Shown here piece after piece: positions 10,978 through 19,066 of a DNA stretch of 36,264 nt. The translations under genes were made by a program, and so were the position numbers. The stretch covers positions 1 through 36,264 of the forward strand of contig CAZEVY010000049.1 of the NCBI GenBank assembly GCA_964515555.1. Direction: 5' to 3'. The notes under the pieces are model-generated. The model was not told where the DNA came from. It did not search any database and saw only the letters and a list, made by a program, of their open reading frames with translations. The stretch comes from CAZEVY01 sp964515555 (GTDB taxonomy: Bacteria > Acidobacteriota > Terriglobia > Bryobacterales > Bryobacteraceae). The stretch's first letter is position 1. Each line of letters opens with the position of its first letter.

Positions 10978-13530
10978 CTAACCGCGCACCAGGGACTCCA
11001 GACGCGCCATGGCCGGCTCAAGTCGCTGAAGATTCGTCAGCACGCCGGCGAACAGGTCGCCGACACGCGCGAAGCGCTCGACGGCGTTTCTTATGTGGAA
11101 CTGCTCGGGCCGCAGCGCGGGCGTGAGCTCGTTCCAGTCGAGCGGCGTCGCCACGGGCGCACGATCGTGCGCGCGCAGCACATAGGGCGCCGAGATGGTC
11201 TTGCCGCGCATCACCTGCAAGTAGTCGAAGTACACGCGACCCTTCTCGCGCCGCGCGACCGGGCGCGGCGTCGTGAACAGGTCGGGGCGCTCCGACGCCG
11301 CCAGCCGCGCGACGATCTCGGCGAAGGTGCGCGCCTGCTCATAGCTGTACACAGGCTCCAGCGGCACGTAGATGTGCATGCCGCCGCCGCCCGTCGTCTT
11401 CGGGTATCCGGCGAGCCCCAGCGCGTCCAGCTTGCGACGCACCACCAGCGCGGCCTCGACGATCCTGTCGTACGAGCAGCCCTGCGGGTCGAGGTCGATC
11501 AGAATGAAGTCGGGATTCTCCAGCGTCCCCACGCGGCTCATCCAGGGGTTATGGTCGATGCAGCCGAGATTGGTGATGTAGATCAGCGCGGCGCGGTCGT
11601 CGCACAGCGCGTACTGCTTGTCCTCGCCCGCCTCGACGAGCGACGCCGTGCGCAGCCAGTCCGGGAATCCGGTGGAGGCGTCCTTCTGGAAGAAGCCCTC
11701 CTGGTCGATGCCGTCCGGGTAGCGCCGCAGCGAGAGCGGACGGTCCTTGAGATGCGGCAGGATCAGGTCGGCGACGGCGTCGTAGTAGTTCAGCACGTCG
11801 CGCTTCAAGTAGCCGTCGCGCGGGTAGTACATCTTGTCCAGGTGACGGAAGGCCAGCCGCCGGCCGCCGATCGCGAGCGTCGTCTCGGTGCGCTTGCCGT
11901 CGAACAGCGGCGGGCGCGCGGGGTCGACCGGCGGGGCCACGGACGCCACCGCGGGGTGAAGCTCGCACTCGCGCGGGTCCTTGTCAGGCCGCAGCCCGAC
12001 GAACACCGGCGCTCGCAGCCGCTGTTCCTCGGTCCAGGAGTGGTACTTGACGGTGCAGACTTTCTCGGGCCGCACCCAGTGGACTTTCTGCGGGATCGCT
12101 GGCGTTTCCGCAAAGGGGCAGACTTCGTTGGTCAGCGGCTCGAGCAGACGGTAGAGCGCCTCGATCTGGCGATTGTCGAAGCCGGTGCCGACGCAGCCGG
12201 CGAACTTCATCTCGCCGCGATCGTAGACGCCCAGCGCCAGGGCGCCGAAGTAGTCGCGCTCCCCCTCGGTGTAGCCGCACAGGACGAAGTCGCCGTCGTG
12301 CGTGATCTTGATCTTTAGCCAGTCGCGCGAGCGACGCGCCTGGTACTTGCTCTCCAGGCGCTTGGCGACCAGGCCCTCGAGTCCCTGCGCGCGGGCCGCT
12401 TCGTGGAGCTCGGCGGCGTTGCCCTGAAACTGGTCGGAGAGGCGCACGTTCGGCGCGGGGCGCGCAATCGCCTGAAGAAGACGGCGGCGCTCGACGAGCG
12501 TGGCGCCGCGCAGGTCGTAGCCATCGAGGTAGAGCAGGTCGAACAGGAACAGCGTCACCGGGCGCGACCGGGCGAGCTGTGCGATGGCGTTGGCGTCCGA
12601 GGCCATGATGCGCGGCTGGATGCGCGAGAAGCTCGGGCGCCCGCCTTCGTCGAGCACGGCGATCTCGCCGTCGAGGATGGCCGACTTGGCGCCGACGTAG
12701 TGCGGGAGCACGCTGAGTTCGGGATACTGGCGCGTCATGGCGTTGCCGTTGCGGGTGACCAGGCGCAGGCCGGATTCGTCGAGGAAGCAGAGCGCGCGCA
12801 CGCCGTCCCACTTGATCTCGAAAGTCCAGCCTTCGCCCGAGGGAGGCTTGTCGGCGATCTCGGCGAGCATCGGCGATATGGCGGCGGGCATCGGCGCGGC
12901 GACTGCCCCGGCGACGCCGGCCGGGTCAATGGTCGCGGATGCGTCGGCGTGCGCAGGCATGTCGCGCGCGATCTCCTCCTGGGTGCGGCCGGTGAGCGCG
13001 CTGCGCGCGTGGTTCTCGATGTCCCAGCCGGGAGAGGCGAAGGCGTCGCGCTTCTTGATGAGGAGCCACTCGTTGCCTTTATCGCGACTCCCCGGGCCGC
13101 GCGGCTTCATGCGCACGAGGGCGAACTCGCCGTTGAGCTTGCGGCCGCGGAGGCGGAACTTGAAGTCGCCGCGCGCGAGCATGTCCTCGGCGGTGCGGTC
13201 GGCGGCGGGCTCCCAGGCGCCGGTGTCCCAGAGCATGACGCTGCCGGCGCCGTAGTTGCCGGCGGGGATGTTGCCTTCGAAGGTGCCGTAGCCGAGCGGG
13301 TGATCCTCCACCATGACGGCGAGGCGCTTGTGCGCCGGGTCGAGCGACGGCCCTTGGGGCACCGCCCAGGATTTCAGGGTTCCGCCGACCTCGACGCGGA
13401 AGTCGTAGTGGAGACGCCGGGCGTGATGGCGCTGCACGCAGAAGCTGTTGCCGGACGTCGAGGCAGGCTCGGGCGGCGGCTCGGGCGTTTTGCGGAAGCT
13501 GCGCTTCCGCGCGTACTCTTCGAGGGCCAT
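10978..13530 (-). CDS. ligD: multifunctional DNA ligase D (PE-ligase-polymerase)
   Basis: This is an 850-residue protein. The start at 13530 (MALEEYARKRSF) is preferred over an in-frame extension of 28 residues that has no family resemblance. Domain order: 3'-phosphoesterase, about 30-160, with HHARRLHYDFRVE and the EDHPLGYGTFEG metal/substrate region; ATP-dependent ligase, about 220-525, with nucleotidyl lysine K240 in EIKWDGVR and the motif V lysines in DWLKIKI; archaeo-eukaryotic-primase-type polymerase, about 550-850, with the catalytic DxD in ILIDLDPQ (679-681) and TTGGGGMHIYVPL. LigD tailors and seals double-strand-break ends recruited by Ku in bacterial NHEJ. The order is that of Pseudomonas rather than mycobacteria. 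All key residues are present, so it should be active. It ends 7 bp from the convergent receptor gene. Confidence 0.96.
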   Translation of the reverse strand: MALEEYARKRSFRKTPEPPPEPASTSGNSFCVQRHHARRLHYDFRVEVGGTLKSWAVPQGPSLDPAHKRLAVMVEDHPLGYGTFEGNIPAGNYGAGSVMLWDTGAWEPAADRTAEDMLARGDFKFRLRGRKLNGEFALVRMKPRGPGSRDKGNEWLLIKKRDAFASPGWDIENHARSALTGRTQEEIARDMPAHADASATIDPAGVAGAVAAPMPAAISPMLAEIADKPPSGEGWTFEIKWDGVRALCFLDESGLRLVTRNGNAMTRQYPELSVLPHYVGAKSAILDGEIAVLDEGGRPSFSRIQPRIMASDANAIAQLARSRPVTLFLFDLLYLDGYDLRGATLVERRRLLQAIARPAPNVRLSDQFQGNAAELHEAARAQGLEGLVAKRLESKYQARRSRDWLKIKITHDGDFVLCGYTEGERDYFGALALGVYDRGEMKFAGCVGTGFDNRQIEALYRLLEPLTNEVCPFAETPAIPQKVHWVRPEKVCTVKYHSWTEEQRLRAPVFVGLRPDKDPRECELHPAVASVAPPVDPARPPLFDGKRTETTLAIGGRRLAFRHLDKMYYPRDGYLKRDVLNYYDAVADLILPHLKDRPLSLRRYPDGIDQEGFFQKDASTGFPDWLRTASLVEAGEDKQYALCDDRAALIYITNLGCIDHNPWMSRVGTLENPDFILIDLDPQGCSYDRIVEAALVVRRKLDALGLAGYPKTTGGGGMHIYVPLEPVYSYEQARTFAEIVARLAASERPDLFTTPRPVARREKGRVYFDYLQVMRGKTISAPYVLRAHDRAPVATPLDWNELTPALRPEQFHIRNAVERFARVGDLFAGVLTNLQRLEPAMARLESLVRG

Positions 13531-13682
13531 CTTGTTCAAAATACAGGGTTTAAGTGGCTTCGTTTTTTCATTTTTACAATTCGGCGCGAGCAGCGAGCGG
13601 CGACCCGGCCGCACGGCGGTCGACCGCGCTCCACCAAGGCAAGGATAACAAGCGATCGGGCGGCGAAAGCAGGGGATCGTCC

Positions 13683-14108
13683 TCAGTTCTCCAGCTTGAG
13701 GACGGCCAGCTTCTTAATTGTCGGAATGTCTCTTGGCCCTTTGACCCGAAGCCGGACGCCCGTTCCCTCGGGGTACCTTATGGATTGCTCGAGTGCTCGG
13801 AGCCCCCGAGCGGACAGGCCACTTTGGCGCGCCGCCGATAGGGCCCTGTCTCCAAGAATGAACAGGACCTCGAAGCAGCCTTCCAGTGGCGCGAGCCAGA
13901 GAATCGTCCTCTTTCCGCGCATCAGACGCAGTGCCCATCCGGCGTTGGGCGAGTACGACTTCCACTCCTGGGCCGCGCCGTGTCGAGCCGCCATGCCGGC
14001 AACCAGCCCGTCCCAGACGGGCTTGGCGAGACCCAGCGCTTTGCTGAGATCGGCGTCAGCGGGCTTTTCAGTTCTGCCGATGAATGCGTTGGGGGCCGTT
14101 TCGCTCAC
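13683..14108 (-). CDS. DUF3788 family protein
   Basis: This 141-residue protein begins at a GTG (14108) that overlaps the stop codon of the upstream remnant ORF (GTGA). It opens with NAFIGRTEKPADADLSKALG, the usual DUF3788 beginning, followed by the W-rich WDGLVAGMAARHG and the region EWKSYSPNAGWALRLMRGKRTI. It has no signal peptide or membrane segment, so it should be cytoplasmic. DUF3788 proteins are small, widely scattered and of unknown function. It lies between ligD and ku with the opposite orientation to ku, and nothing ties it to repair. The surrounding 13.5-14.4 kb is slightly less GC-rich than the flanks, which fits an acquired segment. Confidence 0.75.
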   Translation of the reverse strand: MSETAPNAFIGRTEKPADADLSKALGLAKPVWDGLVAGMAARHGAAQEWKSYSPNAGWALRLMRGKRTILWLAPLEGCFEVLFILGDRALSAARQSGLSARGLRALEQSIRYPEGTGVRLRVKGPRDIPTIKKLAVLKLEN

Positions 14109-14290
14109 GATTGCCGCTCCTTGGCTTCAGGCCAATGGGTGTGGATGACCCGCCAGTGCTTTCTCCCATAGACCTGGGTCGCGTTCCCGTATCTTGTCGC
14201 GGAGCCGTTGCTCTGCGCAAGTTGGTACGTCAGGACCGCCACATCGCGATATTGACCCACTACCAACAAACCAGCCGGGACGAGCTTCAT
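14105..14290 (-). pseudogene. 5'-truncated SnoaL/DUF4440-like fragment
   Basis: The 61-codon frame reads like the last third of a SnoaL/DUF4440 (NTF2-like) domain: GQYRDVAVLTYQL matches the usual 'GDvAvvtY' strand and GRKHWRVIHTHW matches the terminal 'WrivHtHwS' strand. The frame stays open upstream to about 14395, but that part (for example GLNPNYSLRPQST) does not resemble the domain, so the first half is absent. It overlaps the DUF3788 start by 4 bases. A short intact protein is possible, but a truncated remnant is more likely. Confidence 0.5.
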
Positions 14291-14310
14291 TGTGCTTTGC
14301 GGTCGCAGGC

Positions 14311-14316
14311 TATAAT
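14311..14316 (+). promoter_or_regulatory. consensus -10 hexamer upstream of the MBL-fold gene
   Basis: A perfect TATAAT stands out in a GC-rich region about 77 bp before the first start codon of the metallo-beta-lactamase-fold gene. No good -35 box is visible at 16-18 bp (only TTGTGC at 15 bp), so the call is weak. Confidence 0.3.
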
Positions 14317-14392
14317 TCGGGTTCAGACCACGCCGATTCCGGCAGCACGGACCGATCCGTTCCAGACCAGTGCACAGCAGTGACGTAACACG

Positions 14393-15427
14393 ATGTCATC
14401 CGAATTCGGCCGGCGCCTGGTCAAGCGGCTCTTGCAGGACCACTCCATGCCGGTTGGTCAGCTTGCGCGGCGGAGTTCCCGAGGCGCTGGACGCGTGACC
14501 CTGACGAAGCGAAGGCCCACACCTCGACTCGTGACGGCCTCGATATTCGGCGCCTTGATCGCGCTCGCCCAGCAGGCCGCGCCGCAGCCGGCCCCGCGAG
14601 TGCGCGAACTCGCCAAAGGCGTCTTCTTCTGGCAGGGCGACCGCGCGACACAAACCCAGACCAACGTCGGCTGGGTCCTTTTCGACGACTTCGTGTTCGT
14701 CATAGACGCCAACTTTCCCTGGGGCGCGCGCGAGATCGTCGCGGAGATTCGAAAGACCACCAGCAAGCCCATCCGCTACGTCTTCGACACCCACTATCAC
14801 GCCGATCACGCCTACGGAAACGCGGTCTTCGAGCAGGCCGGCGCGACCATCCTGAGTTCCGCCGCCTGCGCCGAGGAATCGCGGCGCAAGGGGGCGCGCG
14901 ACGTCGAGAATCAGGCCAAGGGGCGCGCCAACGAGCCGCTGGTACACCCGGCTCTGGGATTCGAGCGCGGCCTGGTGATCGACGATGGGACGATGCGCGT
15001 CGAGTTGACCCACGTGGGCCCGGCGCATACACAAGGAGACGCGGTCGCCTATCTTCCGAAGGAGAAGATTCTGTTTGTCGGCGACCTGGCGGTCAACTGG
15101 ACCCTGGGCAACAACGTGTCCGACGTCGACGCCGACCACGGCAACTGGGTTCAGGCGCTCGACCGGCTCTCCCAATGGGACGCGTCCCTGGTCGTACCCG
15201 GCCACGGGTTGGTGGGAACGCGCGAGACCCTTATCGGACAGCGCGGATACCTGGCGGCGATGCTGGCCGCCGTGAGGGCCGGAATTCGCGACGGGAAATC
15301 GGCGGACGAAGTGGCGAAGACCCTCGACCTCGGGCGATTCCAGCCCTTCGGCGCGGATGCGCAGCGCACCGCGTCGCAGGCGCGGTCGATGTATCGCCGC
15401 ATCGCCAGTGTAGTGTCGCCGAGATAG
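14393..15427 (+). CDS. exported metallo-beta-lactamase-fold hydrolase
   Basis: The longest frame has 344 residues. Later in-frame starts are ATG 14447 and GTG 14495; the GTG would give a compact signal peptide (TLTKRRPTPRLVTASIFGAL...AQQAAPQ) and may be the true start, since nothing before it looks conserved. The core has the zinc motif HxHxDH (H134, H136, D138, H139 in THYHADHAYGN), a further ligand in VGPAHTQGDAV, the metal-bridging Asp region LFVGDLAVNW, and a final His in VVPGHGLVG. This layout is that of a dinuclear zinc hydrolase of the broad MBL superfamily (subclass B3 or lactonase-like). The substrate is unknown and resistance cannot be inferred. It precedes the repeat at 15429. Confidence 0.82.
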   Translation: MSSEFGRRLVKRLLQDHSMPVGQLARRSSRGAGRVTLTKRRPTPRLVTASIFGALIALAQQAAPQPAPRVRELAKGVFFWQGDRATQTQTNVGWVLFDDFVFVIDANFPWGAREIVAEIRKTTSKPIRYVFDTHYHADHAYGNAVFEQAGATILSSAACAEESRRKGARDVENQAKGRANEPLVHPALGFERGLVIDDGTMRVELTHVGPAHTQGDAVAYLPKEKILFVGDLAVNWTLGNNVSDVDADHGNWVQALDRLSQWDASLVVPGHGLVGTRETLIGQRGYLAAMLAAVRAGIRDGKSADEVAKTLDLGRFQPFGADAQRTASQARSMYRRIASVVSPR

Positions 15428-15428
15428 C

Positions 15429-15462
15429 TCGGACCGCTCCCTCACCGTCGCGGCTCAGTAAC
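15429..15462 (+). repeat. diverged copy of the 5.4-kb dispersed repeat
   Basis: The segment begins GGACCGCTCCCTCACCGTCG, continues CGGCTCAGTAACGG, and closely matches arm 1 at 5326 and the reverse complement of the arm 2 region (5397-5436), including the GTAACGG extension. It sits right after the MBL gene. A few bases later CGCG-CGGAA-CGCG is followed by five Ts (15485-15502), which could be a weak terminator. Confidence 0.6.
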
Positions 15463-15531
15463 GGGAGTTCGGAACGCTCCCTCCCGCGCGGAACGCGTTT
15501 TTCGTAACATAGAAAGACGATTCTGTTTTCC

Positions 15532-15551
15532 GCCTCGGAAGGAGGCCTCCC
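15532..15551 (+). promoter_or_regulatory. ku ribosome-binding site inside a small hairpin
   Basis: The strong Shine-Dalgarno AAGGAGG (15539-15545) is 6 bases from the ku ATG. GCCTC (15532-15536) can pair with GAGGC (15542-15546) around a GGAAG loop, partly masking it. Whether this tunes translation is not known. Confidence 0.4.
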
Positions 15552-16421
15552 ATGGCATCGAGCATCTGGAAGGGTCATCTTACGTTCGGACTCGTCTCCG
15601 TCCCGGTCCGTCTGGTGGCCGCCGCGCGCGGCGAGTCGATCAGCTTCAACCAGCTTCACAAGAAGGACCACTCGCGCATCAAACAGGTGATCTACTGCCA
15701 GGCCGAGGACGCGCCCGTTTCGCGCAGCGAACTGGTGAAGGGCTACGAGTACGAGAAGGATCGCTACGTGGTCGTCGAGGACGAGGAGATCAAGAAGTTC
15801 CAGCCGCAGTCGGCGCGCGTGATGGAGATCGTGGAGTTCGTCAAGGTGAGCGACGTCGATCCCGTGTTCATGGACGCGTCCTATTACCTCCAACCCGACG
15901 ACGCCGGCGAGAAGCCCTACACGCTGCTCTATGAAGCGATGAAGCGCACCGGCTACGTTTCGATCGCCAGGCTCACGATGCACAATCGCGAGCACGTGGT
16001 GCTGGTGCGGCCCGGGCCGCACGGCATGATCCTGCACACCATGTACTACAAGGACGAGATCCGCGCGACCGACGAGTTCCGCACGGACTCCTCGCTGGTG
16101 AAGGACAACGAGCTGCAACTCGCGACCATGCTCATCCAGCAACTGGCCGCCGAGTTCAATCCCGACAAGTTCAAGGACAACTACCGCGAGAATCTGAAGG
16201 CGCTCATCGAAGCGAAGATCGCCGGCCAGGAAGTGGTGGAGCCGCCCGCGTCGCAGACGCTGGCGCCGGTGATCGACATCATGGAGGCGCTCAAGACGAG
16301 CCTCACGGCGCTCGCCAAGAAACCGGCGGGGACCGCGCAGATACCGCGCGTCCAGGCCTCGCTCGAGGGGATGCCGGCCGAGGCGGAGGCGCCCAAGCGC
16401 AAGAAGGTCGCGCGGCGATAG
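15552..16421 (+). CDS. ku: Ku protein, DNA end-binding NHEJ factor
   Basis: The 289-residue protein has the length of bacterial Ku. It starts SSIWKGHLTFGLVSVPVRL, the invariant family opening, and continues through FNQLHKKDHSRIKQVIYC, the KGYEYEKDRYVV strand, PYTLLYEAMKRTGYVSIA and the C-terminal core FNPDKFKDNYRENLKALIEAK. The tail after about residue 225 is Lys/Ala-rich and ends PKRKKVARR, fitting the flexible basic tail that engages DNA or LigD. Ku homodimers thread onto double-strand-break ends and recruit LigD, whose gene is about 2 kb away on the other strand. The start has a near-perfect Shine-Dalgarno. Only 10 bp separate its stop from the inositol-type dehydrogenase, so it may head that operon. 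Confidence 0.96.
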   Translation: MASSIWKGHLTFGLVSVPVRLVAAARGESISFNQLHKKDHSRIKQVIYCQAEDAPVSRSELVKGYEYEKDRYVVVEDEEIKKFQPQSARVMEIVEFVKVSDVDPVFMDASYYLQPDDAGEKPYTLLYEAMKRTGYVSIARLTMHNREHVVLVRPGPHGMILHTMYYKDEIRATDEFRTDSSLVKDNELQLATMLIQQLAAEFNPDKFKDNYRENLKALIEAKIAGQEVVEPPASQTLAPVIDIMEALKTSLTALAKKPAGTAQIPRVQASLEGMPAEAEAPKRKKVARR

Positions 16422-16431
16422 CACGCACAGC

Positions 16432-17391
16432 ATGACTCCGATCCGCGTCGGATTCCTCGGCTGCGGCACGATCGCAGCGACGCACATGCGAATCCTGGGG
16501 CGCGACGGGAGGGCGATCATCACGGCGGTCTACGACGTCGACCCCGCCCGCGCGCGCGCCACCGGGGCGCCGGTCGCCGAGTCGCCGGAGGCTGCCATCG
16601 ACGGGGCCGACGCCATCTACATCACGGTGCCGAATCGCCTGCACGCCGGATACGCGATCGCGGCGCTCGAAGCCGGCAAGCACGTCTTCTGCGAGAAGCC
16701 GATGGCGGTCGCGCGGGCCGACGCCGAACGCATCGAGGCTCTGGCGGCGTCGCGCCCGAGGCAGGTCTTTCAGGTGGGTCACAATCGCCGCTTCGCGCCT
16801 GTCTACCGGCGCGTGAAGGAGGCGCTCGCCGCGGCTCCGGCGCTCTCGGCGGACTTCAAGATGAATCGCGGCGAGCTGGAGAATCCGCCGTGGACCGCCG
16901 ACGACAACGTCACCGGGGGATACCTTTTCGAGACGCCGATCCACATTTTCGACATGGCGCGATTCCTCATGGGCGAGGTTGTCGAGGTGGCGGCGCACGC
17001 CGAGTCGCTGGTCTACCCGACCATCGACACCTTCACGGCGCTGTTCCGCTTCGCCTCCGGGCGCTCGGCGACTTTCCGTTCGGTGGCCTACACGAGCTGG
17101 GCGTTTCCGTTCGAGCGCGTGGAGGTGTATTCGCGCCACTCGACCGTCGCGACCGAGGAGATGGACCGCGTAAGCGTCGCCTCGGGACTGAAGAATCCGG
17201 TGGCGTCTTGGGACTATCGGCACTTGCCGTGGGAGGAGCGCTGGGGCTACGTGGAGGAGGACCGGCTGTTCCTCGATTCGATCGCCGAATCGAAGCCCGC
17301 CGCGGTGACGGCCGCCGACGGGGCCTGGTCGGTGCGCATCGCGTTGGCGATCTACGAGAGCGCGCGCACGGGCGCTATCGTGAAGCCATGA
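16432..17391 (+). CDS. Gfo/Idh/MocA oxidoreductase, probable inositol 2-dehydrogenase
   Basis: The 319-residue protein has an N-terminal Rossmann fold with GFLGCGTIAATHM (GxGxxA at 10-15), the family's EKP motif (residues 88-90 in CEKPMAV), and the C-terminal alpha/beta domain with GGYLFETPIHIFDMARFL, which carries the expected catalytic His/Asp region. The family oxidises or reduces sugars and cyclitols with NAD(P). Placement directly ahead of iolB, iolE, iolD and iolC, with a 4-bp ATGA overlap to iolB, makes the IolG step (myo-inositol to 2-keto-myo-inositol) the likely reaction. Sequence alone cannot fix the substrate; scyllo-inositol or another cyclitol is possible, so no symbol is given. 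Confidence 0.85.
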   Translation: MTPIRVGFLGCGTIAATHMRILGRDGRAIITAVYDVDPARARATGAPVAESPEAAIDGADAIYITVPNRLHAGYAIAALEAGKHVFCEKPMAVARADAERIEALAASRPRQVFQVGHNRRFAPVYRRVKEALAAAPALSADFKMNRGELENPPWTADDNVTGGYLFETPIHIFDMARFLMGEVVEVAAHAESLVYPTIDTFTALFRFASGRSATFRSVAYTSWAFPFERVEVYSRHSTVATEEMDRVSVASGLKNPVASWDYRHLPWEERWGYVEEDRLFLDSIAESKPAAVTAADGAWSVRIALAIYESARTGAIVKP

Positions 17392-18200
17392 GTCGTTTGT
17401 TGTGCAAGCCACCGGTGACCCAGCAGGGCGCGGGCTGGCCGACCATCTCGCTGCGCGTGGTGAGCCTGGCGCGGGGCGAACGCGAGGTCCTCTCGCTTCC
17501 CGCCGAAGAGCTCGTGCTGGTGTGGCTCGGCGGCCGCGCGACAGTGGAGGCCGGCGGCACGCGATGGGAGAACGTCGGAGGGCGCGACCATGTCTTCTCG
17601 GGCATGCCGCACGCGCTCTATCTGCCGCGCGGACTGGATCGCGTGGCGGTGACGGGGGCGTCGGAGATGTGCGAGATCGCGGTGTGCGGCGCGGTGGCGG
17701 AGCGCGATTTCCCGGCGCGGCCGATCGAGCCGTCCGTCGTCGAGATCGAGGTGCGCGGCGGCGGCAACGCCACGCGGCAGATCAATCACATCGTGAAGCC
17801 GGATTTCCCGGCCGACCGGATTCTGATCGTCGAGGTGTATACGCCGGCGGGCAACTGGTCGTCGTACCCGCCGCATAAGCACGACGTGCACGCGCCGCCG
17901 GGCGAGGTCGATCTCGACGAGATTTACTATTACCGGATGTCGCGGCCCGAGGGCTACGCGATTCAGCGCGTCTACACCCGCGACGGCGCTCGCGACGAGA
18001 CGCTCACGGTGCGCGACGGCGACGTCGTGCTGATTCCCGACGGGTATCACCCGGTGGTCGCCGCGCACGGCTACGACTGCTATTACCTGAACGTGCTGGC
18101 GGGCTCGGCGCGATCGATGGCGGCGAGCGACGACCCGGATTACGCCTGGGTGCGTGGGGAGTGGAAGGTGAAGGACCCGCGAGTGCCGCTGGTGTCATGA
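17388..18200 (+). CDS. iolB: 5-deoxy-glucuronate isomerase IolB
   Basis: The 270-residue protein is the usual IolB length and has the bicupin fold. The second cupin carries the metal-binding set YPPHKHDVH (H163, H165) with Glu178 in EVDLDEIYYYR, and a later His in IPDGYHPVVAAHGYDCYYLNV. These are strong IolB signatures. The enzyme isomerises 5-deoxy-D-glucuronate to 2-deoxy-5-keto-D-gluconate. The start ATG 17388 overlaps the dehydrogenase stop by 4 bp, and the stop overlaps the next ATG in the same way, so translation is likely coupled along the operon. Confidence 0.93.
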   Translation: MSRLLCKPPVTQQGAGWPTISLRVVSLARGEREVLSLPAEELVLVWLGGRATVEAGGTRWENVGGRDHVFSGMPHALYLPRGLDRVAVTGASEMCEIAVCGAVAERDFPARPIEPSVVEIEVRGGGNATRQINHIVKPDFPADRILIVEVYTPAGNWSSYPPHKHDVHAPPGEVDLDEIYYYRMSRPEGYAIQRVYTRDGARDETLTVRDGDVVLIPDGYHPVVAAHGYDCYYLNVLAGSARSMAASDDPDYAWVRGEWKVKDPRVPLVS

Positions 18201-19066
18201 ATATCCGTCTCGCGAACGCCCCGGTGAGCTGGGGAATCATGGAGGTGGAGGGCTGGAATCCGCCGCTCGCGCCGGAACAATTTCTCGATGAATTGGTTTC
18301 GGCGGGATATGCCGGAACCGAGCTGGGCCCCTACGGCTTCCTCCCCACCGATCCAGAGAAGCTCACGGAGCTGCTGCGGCGGCGCGGCCTCGCGATGATA
18401 TCGGCCTTCGTGCCGCTGCGGCTCAAGGAACCCAATGCCGACCTCGACCCGGCCCGCCGCGTCGCGCGGTTATTGGGCGCACTCGGTGCGACGCACCTGG
18501 TGCTGGCCGACGCCATGTGGCCGGAGCGCGAGGCGATCGCGGGCCGCGTCGAAGGAGGCCTCACCGATCGCGAGTGGTCTACCGTGGCGTCGAATGTCGC
18601 CGCCGCGAGCGAAGTTGCCGCCGCATCGCGCCTGCGTCCCGTTTTCCATCACCACGCGGGCACTTATGTCGAGACACCCGCGGAGATCGCGCGGCTGCTC
18701 GAAGAGACACGCATCGGACTGTGCCTGGACACCGGGCACTACGTGTTCGGAGGCGGCGACCCGGTCGACGCTGTGCACCGATGGGGAGCGCGCGTCGAGT
18801 ATCTGCACTTCAAAGACGTCGACGCGGCGCGGCTCGACGATGCGCGCGCGCGCGGGCTCGGGTTTCTCGACGCCGTGCGAGGCGGCGTCTTCTGTCCGCT
18901 CGGCAAAGGCTGCGTGCGGTTCCCCGAGCTTTACCGCGCGCTCGACGGCATTGGATACGATGGCTGGGCGGTGGTGGAACAGGACGTCGACACGGCGGGA
19001 GGCGGCGGCCCGCCGCCGCTCGAGTGCGCGCGCGCCAGCCGCGAATACCTGCGGAGGCTGACATGA
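18197..19066 (+). CDS. iolE: inosose dehydratase-type TIM barrel protein (IolE)
   Basis: The 289-residue protein starts NIRLANAPVSWGIMEVEGW; the NAPVSWG segment is the IolE hallmark. The AP endonuclease 2-type TIM barrel shows metal- and substrate-binding strands in FHHHAGTYVET, LCLDTGHYVFGGGDP and VEYLHFKDVD, with a C-terminal WAVVEQDVD. IolE dehydrates 2-keto-myo-inositol to 3D-(3,5/4)-trihydroxycyclohexane-1,2-dione. The start is set by the 4-bp overlap with iolB; the frame is open slightly further upstream, but that part lies inside iolB. A hydroxypyruvate isomerase-like enzyme is the alternative, but the neighbours argue for IolE. Confidence 0.9.
   Translation: MNIRLANAPVSWGIMEVEGWNPPLAPEQFLDELVSAGYAGTELGPYGFLPTDPEKLTELLRRRGLAMISAFVPLRLKEPNADLDPARRVARLLGALGATHLVLADAMWPEREAIAGRVEGGLTDREWSTVASNVAAASEVAAASRLRPVFHHHAGTYVETPAEIARLLEETRIGLCLDTGHYVFGGGDPVDAVHRWGARVEYLHFKDVDAARLDDARARGLGFLDAVRGGVFCPLGKGCVRFPELYRALDGIGYDGWAVVEQDVDTAGGGGPPPLECARASREYLRRLT

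Noticed and set aside
17388..18200. Ribosome-binding-site-less start of iolB as a sign of a wrong start
   Set aside because: The 4-bp stop-start overlaps along the whole iol run explain weak sites by translational coupling.
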